A DNA stretch of 64,000 nucleotides from Leifsonia shinshuensis. GTDB taxonomy: Bacteria > Actinomycetota > Actinomycetes > Actinomycetales > Microbacteriaceae. The stretch spans positions 4,030,001-4,094,000 of the forward strand of contig NZ_JACCFL010000001.1 in assembly GCF_013410375.1 (NCBI RefSeq). The letters are read 5' to 3'. The notes under the pieces were generated by a model. That model did not search any database. It saw only the letters and a program-made list of their open reading frames with translations, and was not told where the DNA came from. Positions 6,601 to 14,263 of the stretch are shown here, in pieces. A program made the position numbers and the translations under genes. Each line of letters begins with the position of its first letter. The first letter of the stretch is position 1.

Positions 6601-7434
6601 CTACTCGACCTGTTCGGCCTCCGATCGTTCCTTGAATCGCCATGCCGCGTCGACGATCGTCTGCACCGTGTCTTCGAAGTCGAAGCCGAGTTGGAACGGC
6701 ACGGCTGAGAGGTGGGGTGGAGTCCCGAGCACGGTTAGGGCGAAGACGGCCGTCTCCTTCGGGGTCGTGGTGGAGACGAACGTCGTCTCGGGCGAGACGG
6801 CGAAGGAATCGGTGGGTAGACGCTTCGCAACCTCGTCGACGACGGCACGGGCCTGTGGGACAAGAGCCTTCGCTTCCTCGAGTGTGCGGTGCCCAACCGA
6901 GGGCTCCCCTTTCGGCGAGGTGCGCTTGGTGGCTGGTGGATTCGGGTCGCTTGGTCCCGGACGGGTCGGACGATTACCTGGGCCAACACGTTTCGCGATT
7001 GAGGGCCCTGGCGGAGGGGTCGGCTTCGATAGCGCGGACAACAAGGAGTCGAATGCCCATTCGGTTGCAGCTGTCCCAACCCAATCCCATGCAAGGAGCC
7101 CTGGGTCCTGATCCCGGAGCGCGGTGAGCGGCGGCTCGCCACCGACAATTGCGTTCGGACGTGCGAGCCATTCGGCAACACTGCGCTGCGCCTTGATGAA
7201 GGGGATCAATTCGGCCACAAGCGCAGCGAACCTCAGCCTTCCGCTGGCCTCCCTGGACGGCTTTGACTCGCCGCGCGCCCACCGCCGCACAGTGGACGGA
7301 TGGACGGAACAGAGTCGCGCGAGCGCTTGTGCACCCAGCTCAGCGACTAGGCGAAGCGTTAGCTCACGAGGGTCCGTGCGGCCCGCGGGGGTGCTTGAAT
7401 GATCGCATCTGTCGGGAGGAGTCGATTTTGCCAT
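6601..7434 (-). CDS. HTH protein with DUF2384-like domain and long linker, paralogue 3
   Basis: A 277-aa protein. Residues about 28-70 form a helix-turn-helix (LARLCSVHPSTVRRWARGES), followed by a DUF2384-like segment (SVAEWLARPNAIVGGEPPLT). A proline-rich linker (about 150-200) leads to a separate C-terminal region of about 80 residues not present in the other paralogues. The ATG at 7434 has GAGAGGA 4 nt upstream and is preferred over the ATG at 7455, which has none. Copy 4 of the GGTG-N8-CACC palindrome lies just upstream. Probably a DNA-binding regulator or orphan antitoxin. Confidence 0.65.
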   Translation of the reverse strand: MAKSTPPDRCDHSSTPAGRTDPRELTLRLVAELGAQALARLCSVHPSTVRRWARGESKPSREASGRLRFAALVAELIPFIKAQRSVAEWLARPNAIVGGEPPLTALRDQDPGLLAWDWVGTAATEWAFDSLLSALSKPTPPPGPSIAKRVGPGNRPTRPGPSDPNPPATKRTSPKGEPSVGHRTLEEAKALVPQARAVVDEVAKRLPTDSFAVSPETTFVSTTTPKETAVFALTVLGTPPHLSAVPFQLGFDFEDTVQTIVDAAWRFKERSEAEQVE

Positions 7435-7459
7435 GTAGTCCTCTCGGGACGCCATTGCT

Positions 7460-7475
7460 GGTGCTTAATAACACC
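7460..7475. promoter_or_regulatory. GGTG-N8-CACC palindrome, copy 4
   Basis: GGTGCTTAATAACACC followed by GTACC, 25 bp upstream of the ATG at 7434. The position next to the start suggests it represses paralogue 3. Confidence 0.6.
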
Positions 7476-7480
7476 GTACC

Positions 7481-8494
7481 TCAGAATTCGGCCATGCTTG
7501 TGCGGGGCGTGATTCCCGCTGTTGCGTATACCTCGTCGATCACACGCATTGTCGCGAGAGCATCGTCCATGCCCGTTCGAACTGGGGCCCCGCTCAACGC
7601 CGCATCGCGGAACGCCTCCAGTTGGTACGAGTAACTGGGCCTGCGCTCTGCGTGATCGATTCTCACTCCCGCACCATTCCGAAGTCGCGATCTGCCGAAT
7701 AGATGCGGCATGAGCGGGTTCAGGATGTGCAGTGTTCCCGCGTCACCGACGACGCGGATTGAAAGCGTCAGTATTCGGGCCGAGCGCAGGCTCACGGTCA
7801 GCCGGCCTGCGATACCGGACGGGAAGCGAAGATCCGCTTTCATCGCGCGGTCGACCCGGTGATCTCGGACAGTTAATGCGGCTGCGGACTGTACCGACGG
7901 CTCCTCGCCGGTCAACGACCGCAACATGTGGACCGCATAGCAGCCCAGATCCATCATCGCCCCGCCGCCTAACTCATAGTCCCATCGAATGTCGGGCCCC
8001 GGCGGAAGGGGGACGCATAGGCTCACACGTATGGAGCGGACCTGCCCGAGTTCACCGTTGGCTAGGTGCTGTCGTTGCCGTTCGAAGAACGGGTGATAGC
8101 GGTAATGGAACGCCTGAACGACGGCGACCGGCGATCCGTGCGCTGTCTCCGCCACTCGCCGTGATTCGACAGCGGTCATAGCGGAGGGCTTCTCGCACAG
8201 CACGTGCTTTCCCGCTCGTATCGCCCGAATTGTCCATTCCGCATGCTGAGAATTGGGCAGCGGAATGTAGATCGCATCGACTGTCGGATCGTCCACCACT
8301 GCCCGATAGCTGACGACCGATCGACCAATGCCGTTCCGACGAGCGAATTCGGATCCTCGAGCTCCATCCCGGCTACCGACGACGGTGACCTCGACGCTCG
8401 GGATGATGCGCGCCGGTCTAAGCAGTGCATTGCGGACGATGCGCGCCGTGCCCAGCACGCCGATTGTGAGCGCCGGCTGTACTGAGGCATGCAT
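7481..8494 (-). CDS. Gfo/Idh/MocA family NAD(P)-dependent sugar oxidoreductase
   Basis: A 337-aa protein of the glucose-fructose/inositol dehydrogenase family. The N-terminal Rossmann fold begins IGVLGTARIVRNALLRPA, and the conserved EKP catalytic motif occurs in HVLCEKPSAM. The second domain contains GGGAMMDLGCYAVHMLRSL, typical of the family, with Asp and His in the usual active-site order. The ATG at 8494 gives the normal family length; the frame opens 25 codons earlier. It is divergent from the MetE-like gene and may act on sugars or oxidised sugars released by the island. The substrate cannot be read from the sequence. Confidence 0.85.
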   Translation of the reverse strand: MHASVQPALTIGVLGTARIVRNALLRPARIIPSVEVTVVGSRDGARGSEFARRNGIGRSVVSYRAVVDDPTVDAIYIPLPNSQHAEWTIRAIRAGKHVLCEKPSAMTAVESRRVAETAHGSPVAVVQAFHYRYHPFFERQRQHLANGELGQVRSIRVSLCVPLPPGPDIRWDYELGGGAMMDLGCYAVHMLRSLTGEEPSVQSAAALTVRDHRVDRAMKADLRFPSGIAGRLTVSLRSARILTLSIRVVGDAGTLHILNPLMPHLFGRSRLRNGAGVRIDHAERRPSYSYQLEAFRDAALSGAPVRTGMDDALATMRVIDEVYATAGITPRTSMAEF

Positions 8495-8560
8495 CTGACG
8501 TCCGTTTCGTCGTATGTCGAAGCATCCGTTCGTGAAGCGCCGGCTCCGTAGTGTTGAGCT

Positions 8561-9676
8561 ATGACCCACCGTGCTCCGTATCGTGCCGACGTGGTCGGCA
8601 GTCTTCTGCGACCGTCGACCGTGAAGAAGGCGCGTCTCGATTATGCGGCGGGAACGATTTCGGCGACAGGTTTACGGCAGGCCGAGGATGAGGCGATCGG
8701 GCCGGTTGTGCAGCGCCAGGCCGAGGCGGGATTCAAGGTCGCGACCGACGGCGAGCTTCGTCGGGCATGGTGGCATCTCGACTTCTGGGAATCACTCGAG
8801 GGCTTGGATGTGGTCGACGCCGAATCCGGCATCGCCTTCCAGGGCGTGTCGACGCGGCCGAAAACGATGCGGCTGACGGGGCCCATCGCCTTCCCCTCCG
8901 ACCATCCGTTCCTCGCCGATTTCGCCGCGCTGAAAGACGATGCGATCGCAGTCGGACTCGAGCCCAAGATCACCATCCCGTCTCCGACCGTCCTGGACTT
9001 CCGTCTCGACAACGAGCGCATTGACCATGACGCGTACGCCGATCGTGACGCGATGATCGACGACCTGGTGCAGGCCTATCGGGACGCGCTCGCGTCGCTG
9101 TACGCGAGCGGCGCCCGGTACATCCAACTGGACGACACCGCCTGGGGTTACCTCTGCTCCGATGTCGAACTGGAGAAGGCGCGCGCGCGGGGAATTATCA
9201 CGGACGGCATCGCGGAGCGGTACGCCATTCTCATCAATCGCGTGCTTGAGGGACGACCGTCCGACCTGACCGTGACCACTCACGTTTGTCGAGGCAACTT
9301 CCGCTCGACATGGATCTCCTCCGGCGGCTATGAGCCGGTCGCTGAGCAGTTACTCGGAGGGACGGACTATGACGGCTACTTCCTGGAGTACGACAGCGAC
9401 CGTGCAGGCGGCTTCGAGCCGTTGCGCTTCCTTCCACAGGGCGACAAACGCGTAGTGCTCGGGCTGATCACCTCCAAGTCCGGTGAGCTTGAACCCCGTG
9501 AAGCCGTCATCGCAAGGATCGACGAAGCAGCTCGATACGCTCCGCTTGACCAGCTGGCGCTGAGCAGTCAGTGCGGTTTCGCGTCCACTGAGGAAGGGAA
9601 TCTGCTCACCGAGGATGAGCAGTGGCGCAAGCTCGAGTCCGTCGTCTCGATCGCCGACGAGGTATGGCCCGACTAG
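8561..9676 (+). CDS. MetE-like cobalamin-independent methyltransferase (YxjG/YxjH type)
   Basis: A 371-aa protein matching the C-terminal catalytic half of cobalamin-independent methionine synthase. The zinc set is complete: H241 and C243 in THVCRGN, E276 in FLEYD and C338 in SSQCGFAS. The length fits the short single-domain group (B. subtilis YxjG/YxjH), not full MetE, so methyl donor and acceptor are uncertain. The ATG at 8561 has no clear ribosome site. It lies in the same island as a LigM-like demethylase that makes methyl-tetrahydrofolate. Its stop shares a CTAG with the stop of the facing ROK gene. Confidence 0.85.
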   Translation: MTHRAPYRADVVGSLLRPSTVKKARLDYAAGTISATGLRQAEDEAIGPVVQRQAEAGFKVATDGELRRAWWHLDFWESLEGLDVVDAESGIAFQGVSTRPKTMRLTGPIAFPSDHPFLADFAALKDDAIAVGLEPKITIPSPTVLDFRLDNERIDHDAYADRDAMIDDLVQAYRDALASLYASGARYIQLDDTAWGYLCSDVELEKARARGIITDGIAERYAILINRVLEGRPSDLTVTTHVCRGNFRSTWISSGGYEPVAEQLLGGTDYDGYFLEYDSDRAGGFEPLRFLPQGDKRVVLGLITSKSGELEPREAVIARIDEAARYAPLDQLALSSQCGFASTEEGNLLTEDEQWRKLESVVSIADEVWPD

Positions 9677-10860
9677 GCAGCCGCCATCCACGGCTCGATC
9701 TCGCTCACGCCTTTGCCCAGCTCGGTTAGAAGAGCGGCAAGGGCGCCCTGGAGCGACGCTGACTCATCGATCTCGCCGACGACGAATCGAGTCGCGTTCT
9801 CGCTGGAGCGCAGACTAGAAAGCTCCACGGACGATAGCAATGCGTCGAAGACGATCGGGCCCGCCTCTCCCAGCTCGCCGCCGACTGCGATCAGGCTCGG
9901 CCCGAGAATCTTCGCAGCGTTGGCGAGGGCACGGCCGAGGTAGGCGCCGGCCTCGGCGAGCACCCGCTGGCAGGCGGCATCTCCGGCTCGTGCCGCGGCG
10001 ATGACCTCGGTAAGCGTTCGTTTGATTCCCGGTGAGGTGCGCACGGCCGACACGATCGCGCGCTCGGAGATAAGAGTCGTGAGGCAGCCCCGGCTGCCGC
10101 AATAGCAGACGTCGCCGCCGGGATCGACAGCGATGTGACCGAGGTCGCCGGCCATCCCGCTGCCACCCTGATAGATGGATCCGTTGATGACGACACCGCC
10201 TCCGACACCCTCGGATGCGCGGACGTAGAGCAGATCCTCAGCGCCGCGTCCTGCTCCCCATGTCCATTCGGCGAGCGCTGCGAAGTTGGCGTCGTTGTCG
10301 ACGAGCACGGGAACATCGAGGGCCCGGCGGAAGGCAGCCGAGATGTCGACCCCGGCCCAGGCAGGGAGACGGCTGTTGCACCAAGGGGCGATCGCCCCAG
10401 TGGCACGCTCGATGGGTGCCTGGACTGCGACCGCGAGGCCGTCGATCGCATGGGCGGTCGTGCCAACGGCTTCGGCCAGGTCGCTGATCAGTTCCAGGGC
10501 CGCCTCGATGGTGCTGTCGCCATCGATCCGCTTTTCGACGCGCTCCTGGTGCGAGAAGGCATAGGCCGCGCCCCGGATCGAGTGGTCGGCAATCTCGATC
10601 GTCACGTAGGTTCCCGAACCCGTGACAAGTGTCACGACGCCTTCGCGCCCGTTGATCGGACGGATCTCGACGGTCCCGTGCTTCTTGAGATCGCGCACAA
10701 TCGCATTGACGGTCGCTGCGGAGACGTTGAGTGTGCGGGCGAGCTGGGCTTGGGAGGAGGGGCCCTCCGTGCGAAGGGTGTCGAGCAACCGATTGACGTT
10801 GGCGGATCTACGTGAGTTAGTCACAGCCCCGGGACCGATTCTTTCTGGATTGTTCGTCAC
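9673..10860 (-). CDS. ROK family transcriptional repressor 1
   Basis: A 395-aa protein with an N-terminal winged helix (SQAQLARTLNVSAATVNAIV) and a C-terminal ROK domain. The domain shows DNDANFAALAEWTWGAGRG and the zinc-binding segment GHIAVDPGG followed by CYCGSRGCL. Proteins of this type repress sugar catabolic genes and respond to a sugar. The start is GTG at 10860; TAGTCT lies 6 nt upstream, consistent with a leaderless message. It is downstream of the ABC permease in the same direction and is a clear paralogue of the ROK protein at 14264. Confidence 0.9.
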   Translation of the reverse strand: MTNNPERIGPGAVTNSRRSANVNRLLDTLRTEGPSSQAQLARTLNVSAATVNAIVRDLKKHGTVEIRPINGREGVVTLVTGSGTYVTIEIADHSIRGAAYAFSHQERVEKRIDGDSTIEAALELISDLAEAVGTTAHAIDGLAVAVQAPIERATGAIAPWCNSRLPAWAGVDISAAFRRALDVPVLVDNDANFAALAEWTWGAGRGAEDLLYVRASEGVGGGVVINGSIYQGGSGMAGDLGHIAVDPGGDVCYCGSRGCLTTLISERAIVSAVRTSPGIKRTLTEVIAAARAGDAACQRVLAEAGAYLGRALANAAKILGPSLIAVGGELGEAGPIVFDALLSSVELSSLRSSENATRFVVGEIDESASLQGALAALLTELGKGVSEIEPWMAAA

Positions 10861-10937
10861 ATGCCCAGACTATCCTTCATTTTCTGAATGATCGGCCGGA
10901 CGCCGCTCATGGGGGGTGAGCGACACCCGGCCGAACT

Positions 10938-12038
10938 TTAGGTGGTTGCTCGGCGTCGGACGTAGCTGATCCGGTCGAGGCCGACCGCGATGATCAGGAC
11001 GATGCCCACTGCCATGAGCTGGTAGTAGGACGAGACACCGATCATCACCAGACCGCCCTGGAGGATCACGGCGAGAGCGGCGCCCCAGACCGTTCCGAGG
11101 ATGGAGATCCGGCCACCTTCCAGGAGCGTTCCACCGATGACGGCCGCAGTCACCGCGTTGAGCGCGTCATTGGCGTGACCATTGATGCTCGTGCCGGCGA
11201 AGTGCGCGATGTTGATGAATCCAGCGATGCCGGCCAGCGCGCCCGCCATGATGGTCAGCTTGAGAAGATGCGCGGGTACCCGGATACCTACACGTTCTGC
11301 CGAAGGACGGGACGAGCCGATCGCGAGCGTCCGCATCCCGAACCGAGTGAAACGAACCACGAGGAAGAGGATCACCGCCGCGACGATGGCAACGATCGTC
11401 GGCAAGGGGATCGGACCGACTGCCGCGAGGCCGAAGCCCGACTGCAGCTGCGCAGGAAGGCCTCCGAGGTCCGCACCGCCGCTGATCACTAGTGCGAGAC
11501 CGGTTCCGACGCCGAGCGTTCCCAGCGTTGCGATCAAGGCGTTGATCCGCCCGTACGCCACGAGGATGCCATTCACGAGACCGAAGATCGCGCCGGTGAG
11601 GACTGCAGCCACGAGACCGGCGAAGATCCCCAGCCCGAGGTTGCCGGTGACGTTGCCCGCCGCATCCGGTGCGACGACCGCCTTCATGATCGTCGCGCCG
11701 ACCACCGATGACAGGACCAGGTTCGCTCCAAGCGACAGGTCGAAGATCCCGGCGCCGAGCAGCATTGTCAGGCCGAGAGCAAGGAGCAGCGCTTCGGTTC
11801 CGGTGAGCAGAAGCGCCTGAATGCTGCCGAGAGAGGCGAAAAGCCCATGTGTGACGATGCTGAAGAAGATGAACAGCACAATGTCCAACAGCAGGATGGA
11901 GGTGGCGCGACTGGACAGCGTCTTCTGCCACCACGGCTTCGGCTTAGTCGCTCGTGTGTCGATGGCCGGGGTGGCTGTGGTGCGCCAATCTGTCGCAGGC
12001 GCAGGCGCAGGCGTCGGCGTCGGGGTCGGGGTGCTCAT
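10938..12038 (-). CDS. ribose/monosaccharide-type ABC transporter permease
   Basis: A 366-aa inner-membrane protein of the RbsC/BPD_transp_2 family with about nine to ten hydrophobic segments. The N-terminus carries an unusual TPTPTPTPAPAPA run before the first membrane span. Family features include GIFDLSLGANLVLSSVVGA, GLVNGILVAYGRINALIATLGT and NAVTAAVIGGTLLEGGRIS. The ATG overlaps the stop of the ATPase gene by 4 bp. Together with the ATPase and the divergent lipoprotein at 13132 it makes one importer, likely for a monosaccharide or glycoside. Confidence 0.9.
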   Translation of the reverse strand: MSTPTPTPTPAPAPATDWRTTATPAIDTRATKPKPWWQKTLSSRATSILLLDIVLFIFFSIVTHGLFASLGSIQALLLTGTEALLLALGLTMLLGAGIFDLSLGANLVLSSVVGATIMKAVVAPDAAGNVTGNLGLGIFAGLVAAVLTGAIFGLVNGILVAYGRINALIATLGTLGVGTGLALVISGGADLGGLPAQLQSGFGLAAVGPIPLPTIVAIVAAVILFLVVRFTRFGMRTLAIGSSRPSAERVGIRVPAHLLKLTIMAGALAGIAGFINIAHFAGTSINGHANDALNAVTAAVIGGTLLEGGRISILGTVWGAALAVILQGGLVMIGVSSYYQLMAVGIVLIIAVGLDRISYVRRRATT

Positions 12039-12883
12039 GATGCTTGTTCCTTCTTGTAGCCGACCATCGTCGCGACGACTTCGGGGACGGTGAGGTCGGC
12101 GGCCGGGCTGTCCAGGACGGTCTCGCCGCGCCAGAGGATGACGACGCGGTCGGCAAGGCCGAGAACTCGGGGAAGATCGTGTGACACGACCACGACTCCG
12201 AGGCCCCGGTCGGCGACGCGGCGCATGAGATCGCAGACGAGCTCGGACTGCCGAGCGCCGAGAGCGGCGGTCGGCTCGTCGAGGAGGACTGCCGTCGTCG
12301 ATCGCATGACAGATCGGGCGACTGCGACGGCCTGACGCTGACCGCCGGAGAGATCGCGGATAGGGACGGTCAGCGAAGGAAGAGCGATCGACAACTCACG
12401 AAGCGCGGCGTCCGTCCGCTCCTCCATCTCCTTGCGGTCCAGGATGCCTAACAGGCCGCCTGCACCGCCGGTGAGGATTTCGTCGCCCAGGAACATGTTG
12501 TCTACGACACTCAGGTCAGGGGCCAAGGAGAGGTCTTGGTAGACCGTGTCCACGCCGAGCCTCTGCGCATCGCGTACGGAGGTCATCACGACCGGCTGGT
12601 CATCGACGATGACCTCGCCGTTGTCCGGTTTGTGACTTCCTTGGAGGATGCGGAGGAAGGTCGACTTTCCGGCACCGTTGTCGCCGAACAGGGCGACGAT
12701 CTCGCCGTGGTGCGCGGTGAGCGAAGCATCGCGCAGTGCGTGCACGTGGCCGAACTGTTTGCTCACGTTGCGTGCGGCGATCGCCACACCTGGGGTTGCC
12801 AGGGCCGTGTTTCCGTTCGCTACGGAATCGTCAGCGCCGGATCGGGGCCGGTTGCCCGCGTCGGGTAGTGAGTCGTCTCTCAC
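12035..12883 (-). CDS. sugar ABC transporter ATP-binding protein, single-domain
   Basis: A 282-aa ATPase with Walker A GDNGAGKS, Q-loop YQDLSLAP, signature LSGGQRQ, Walker B AVLLDEP and switch His in VVSHDL. It is a single nucleotide-binding domain, half the size of RbsA-type proteins, so it probably works as a homodimer. The GTG at 12883 is preferred because AAGGAG lies 6 nt upstream; an in-frame ATG at 12913 would add ten residues but has no ribosome site. It leads the leftward operon ATPase-permease and is divergent from the binding lipoprotein gene. Confidence 0.88.
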   Translation of the reverse strand: MRDDSLPDAGNRPRSGADDSVANGNTALATPGVAIAARNVSKQFGHVHALRDASLTAHHGEIVALFGDNGAGKSTFLRILQGSHKPDNGEVIVDDQPVVMTSVRDAQRLGVDTVYQDLSLAPDLSVVDNMFLGDEILTGGAGGLLGILDRKEMEERTDAALRELSIALPSLTVPIRDLSGGQRQAVAVARSVMRSTTAVLLDEPTAALGARQSELVCDLMRRVADRGLGVVVVSHDLPRVLGLADRVVILWRGETVLDSPAADLTVPEVVATMVGYKKEQAS

Positions 12884-13003
12884 GTCGCGCTCCTTTGCAC
12901 TCGGGTTCCGCATCGTTAGGGACTACGGAGCCGGGAAACTTCATTGTCTCGAATGATTTTGACGATTGGAACCGTAAATTGCAACAGTTACTTAATAATT
13001 TTT

Positions 13004-13047
13004 CCCAAAAACCTTGACTTTGACGGTTTGATGATTCACCTTTTGGG
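13004..13047. promoter_or_regulatory. inverted repeat in the ABC transporter divergent region
   Basis: CCCAAAA at 13004-13010 and TTTTGGG at 13041-13047 form a 7-bp inverted repeat. The space between holds TTGACT/TTGACG boxes (13014-13025). The region from 12914 to 13131 is A/T rich and serves two diverging transcripts; ROK repressors on both sides are the natural candidates to bind here. Confidence 0.4.
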
Positions 13048-13050
13048 TGT

Positions 13051-13064
13051 GGTCGTTATCGACC
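13051..13064. promoter_or_regulatory. GGTCG-TTAT-CGACC palindrome
   Basis: A perfect 5-bp inverted repeat around TTAT, 67 bp upstream of the binding-protein start. Candidate operator for one of the two neighbouring ROK repressors. Confidence 0.4.
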
Positions 13065-13131
13065 GTCCCAATCACAACGGGGTGACATGGACTCGAACCT
13101 GTCTCCCACTCCGCACCCCAGGAAGGCAGTC

Positions 13132-14145
13132 ATGCACAGATACGCTCGCCGCACCGCCGGCGTCCTCGCCGCAGCATCCCTCACCGTCGGGCTTGCCGCC
13201 TGCAGTTCGGTCGCATCCGTCCCCGCGGACACGTCCGGCAGCACCAAGGGCATCACGATCGCCGGAGTCTTCGGCAACACGTTCGACCCGTTCTGGACCT
13301 CCATCGGTTGTGGGGCCAGCCAGGAAGCCAAGAAGCTCGGCGTGACCTACAAGGAGTTCTCATCGACCTCGGCCGACACGGCAGCATTCGACCAGAGCTT
13401 CAACTCCGCCAAGCTGACCAACCCGAACGGGATGTTCGTCAACCCGCTCAATCCGGACCAGTTCGTCAGCCAGTACCAGACCCTGATGAGCCAGGGTGTG
13501 CCGATCGTCACGCTCAACGCGACGACCCCTCCCTCCCAGTACAAGATCGTCGGGACGGATGTCACCCACCTGGACTTCGTCGATGACACCGTCGCCCTCG
13601 TCCCCAAGGATGCCTCCGGCAAGCTGGCGATCATCAACGGCGTCCCCGGCCTGGTACCGGTCGAGAACCGTCTGAACCCGGTCGTTCAGGCGATCCTCAA
13701 GGGGCGTTCGGGCCTGACCGCGCTCGACCCGGTCTACACCCAGTTCGACTCGTCCAAAGCCACGCAGGCCGTGTCCTCGCTCATTGTGGCCAACCCCGAC
13801 CTCCAGGTGATCGTCGCCGCGGACGGTCCAGACGGTGCCGCGACCGCTGCGGCCGTGAAGGCTGCGGGCAAAGCGGGGAAGATCACCGTGATCGCCCTCG
13901 ACGCTACGCCGCCGGAGGTCGCCGCGCTCAAGGACGGCACAATCACCGGGCTCGTCGCTCAAGCGCCCAAAAAGATCGGGGCCGAGCAGCTGAGCACGCT
14001 CGTCGACTTCCTCAAGACCCAGAAGACACCGTCCGCGATCAAGCCAACAAGTGACACCACCGGCATCCCGCAGAAGCTCCTCACGTCGAAGAACGTGGAC
14101 GATTCTGCCAACAGTGACTGGGTGTACACCGCCTCCTGCAAGTAG
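13132..14145 (+). CDS. sugar-binding lipoprotein of an ABC importer (periplasmic binding protein type 1)
   Basis: A 337-aa secreted lipoprotein. A basic N-terminus (MHRYARRTAG) and hydrophobic core lead to the lipobox LAAC with Cys24. The mature part begins with a linker and GITIAGVFGNTFDPFWTSIG, then follows the RbsB-like fold (IVTLNATTP, KLAIINGVPG, VIVAADGPDGAATAAAVKAA). AGGAAGG lies 5 nt before the ATG at 13132; an earlier frame extension has no such site. It is divergent from its ATPase and permease, and a strong hairpin lies just after its stop. The ligand is not known. Confidence 0.9.
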   Translation: MHRYARRTAGVLAAASLTVGLAACSSVASVPADTSGSTKGITIAGVFGNTFDPFWTSIGCGASQEAKKLGVTYKEFSSTSADTAAFDQSFNSAKLTNPNGMFVNPLNPDQFVSQYQTLMSQGVPIVTLNATTPPSQYKIVGTDVTHLDFVDDTVALVPKDASGKLAIINGVPGLVPVENRLNPVVQAILKGRSGLTALDPVYTQFDSSKATQAVSSLIVANPDLQVIVAADGPDGAATAAAVKAAGKAGKITVIALDATPPEVAALKDGTITGLVAQAPKKIGAEQLSTLVDFLKTQKTPSAIKPTSDTTGIPQKLLTSKNVDDSANSDWVYTASCK

Positions 14146-14171
14146 GCGGTCCACTGCGATCGGCTCGTACG

Positions 14172-14211
14172 ACGCGGTGCGGGCGGCCAAGGGGCGTCAC
14201 CCGCACCGCGT
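14172..14211. terminator. 12-bp perfect hairpin after the binding-protein gene
   Basis: ACGCGGTGCGGG (14172-14183) and CCCGCACCGCGT (14200-14211) pair perfectly around a 16-nt loop, 27 bp after the stop at 14145. No T-run follows, so it may be a weak terminator or an mRNA-stabilising hairpin that keeps the binding-protein message high. Confidence 0.55.
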
Positions 14212-14263
14212 GGTCGCGACGACCAACGATTCAGAACCGGCGGATGGGAAGGCGGCAATACGA

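Noticed and set aside
4784..7434. Complete toxin-antitoxin operon of the RES/Xre type
   Set aside because: No RES-domain protein is encoded next to any of the three HTH paralogues; only small unknown ORFs are.
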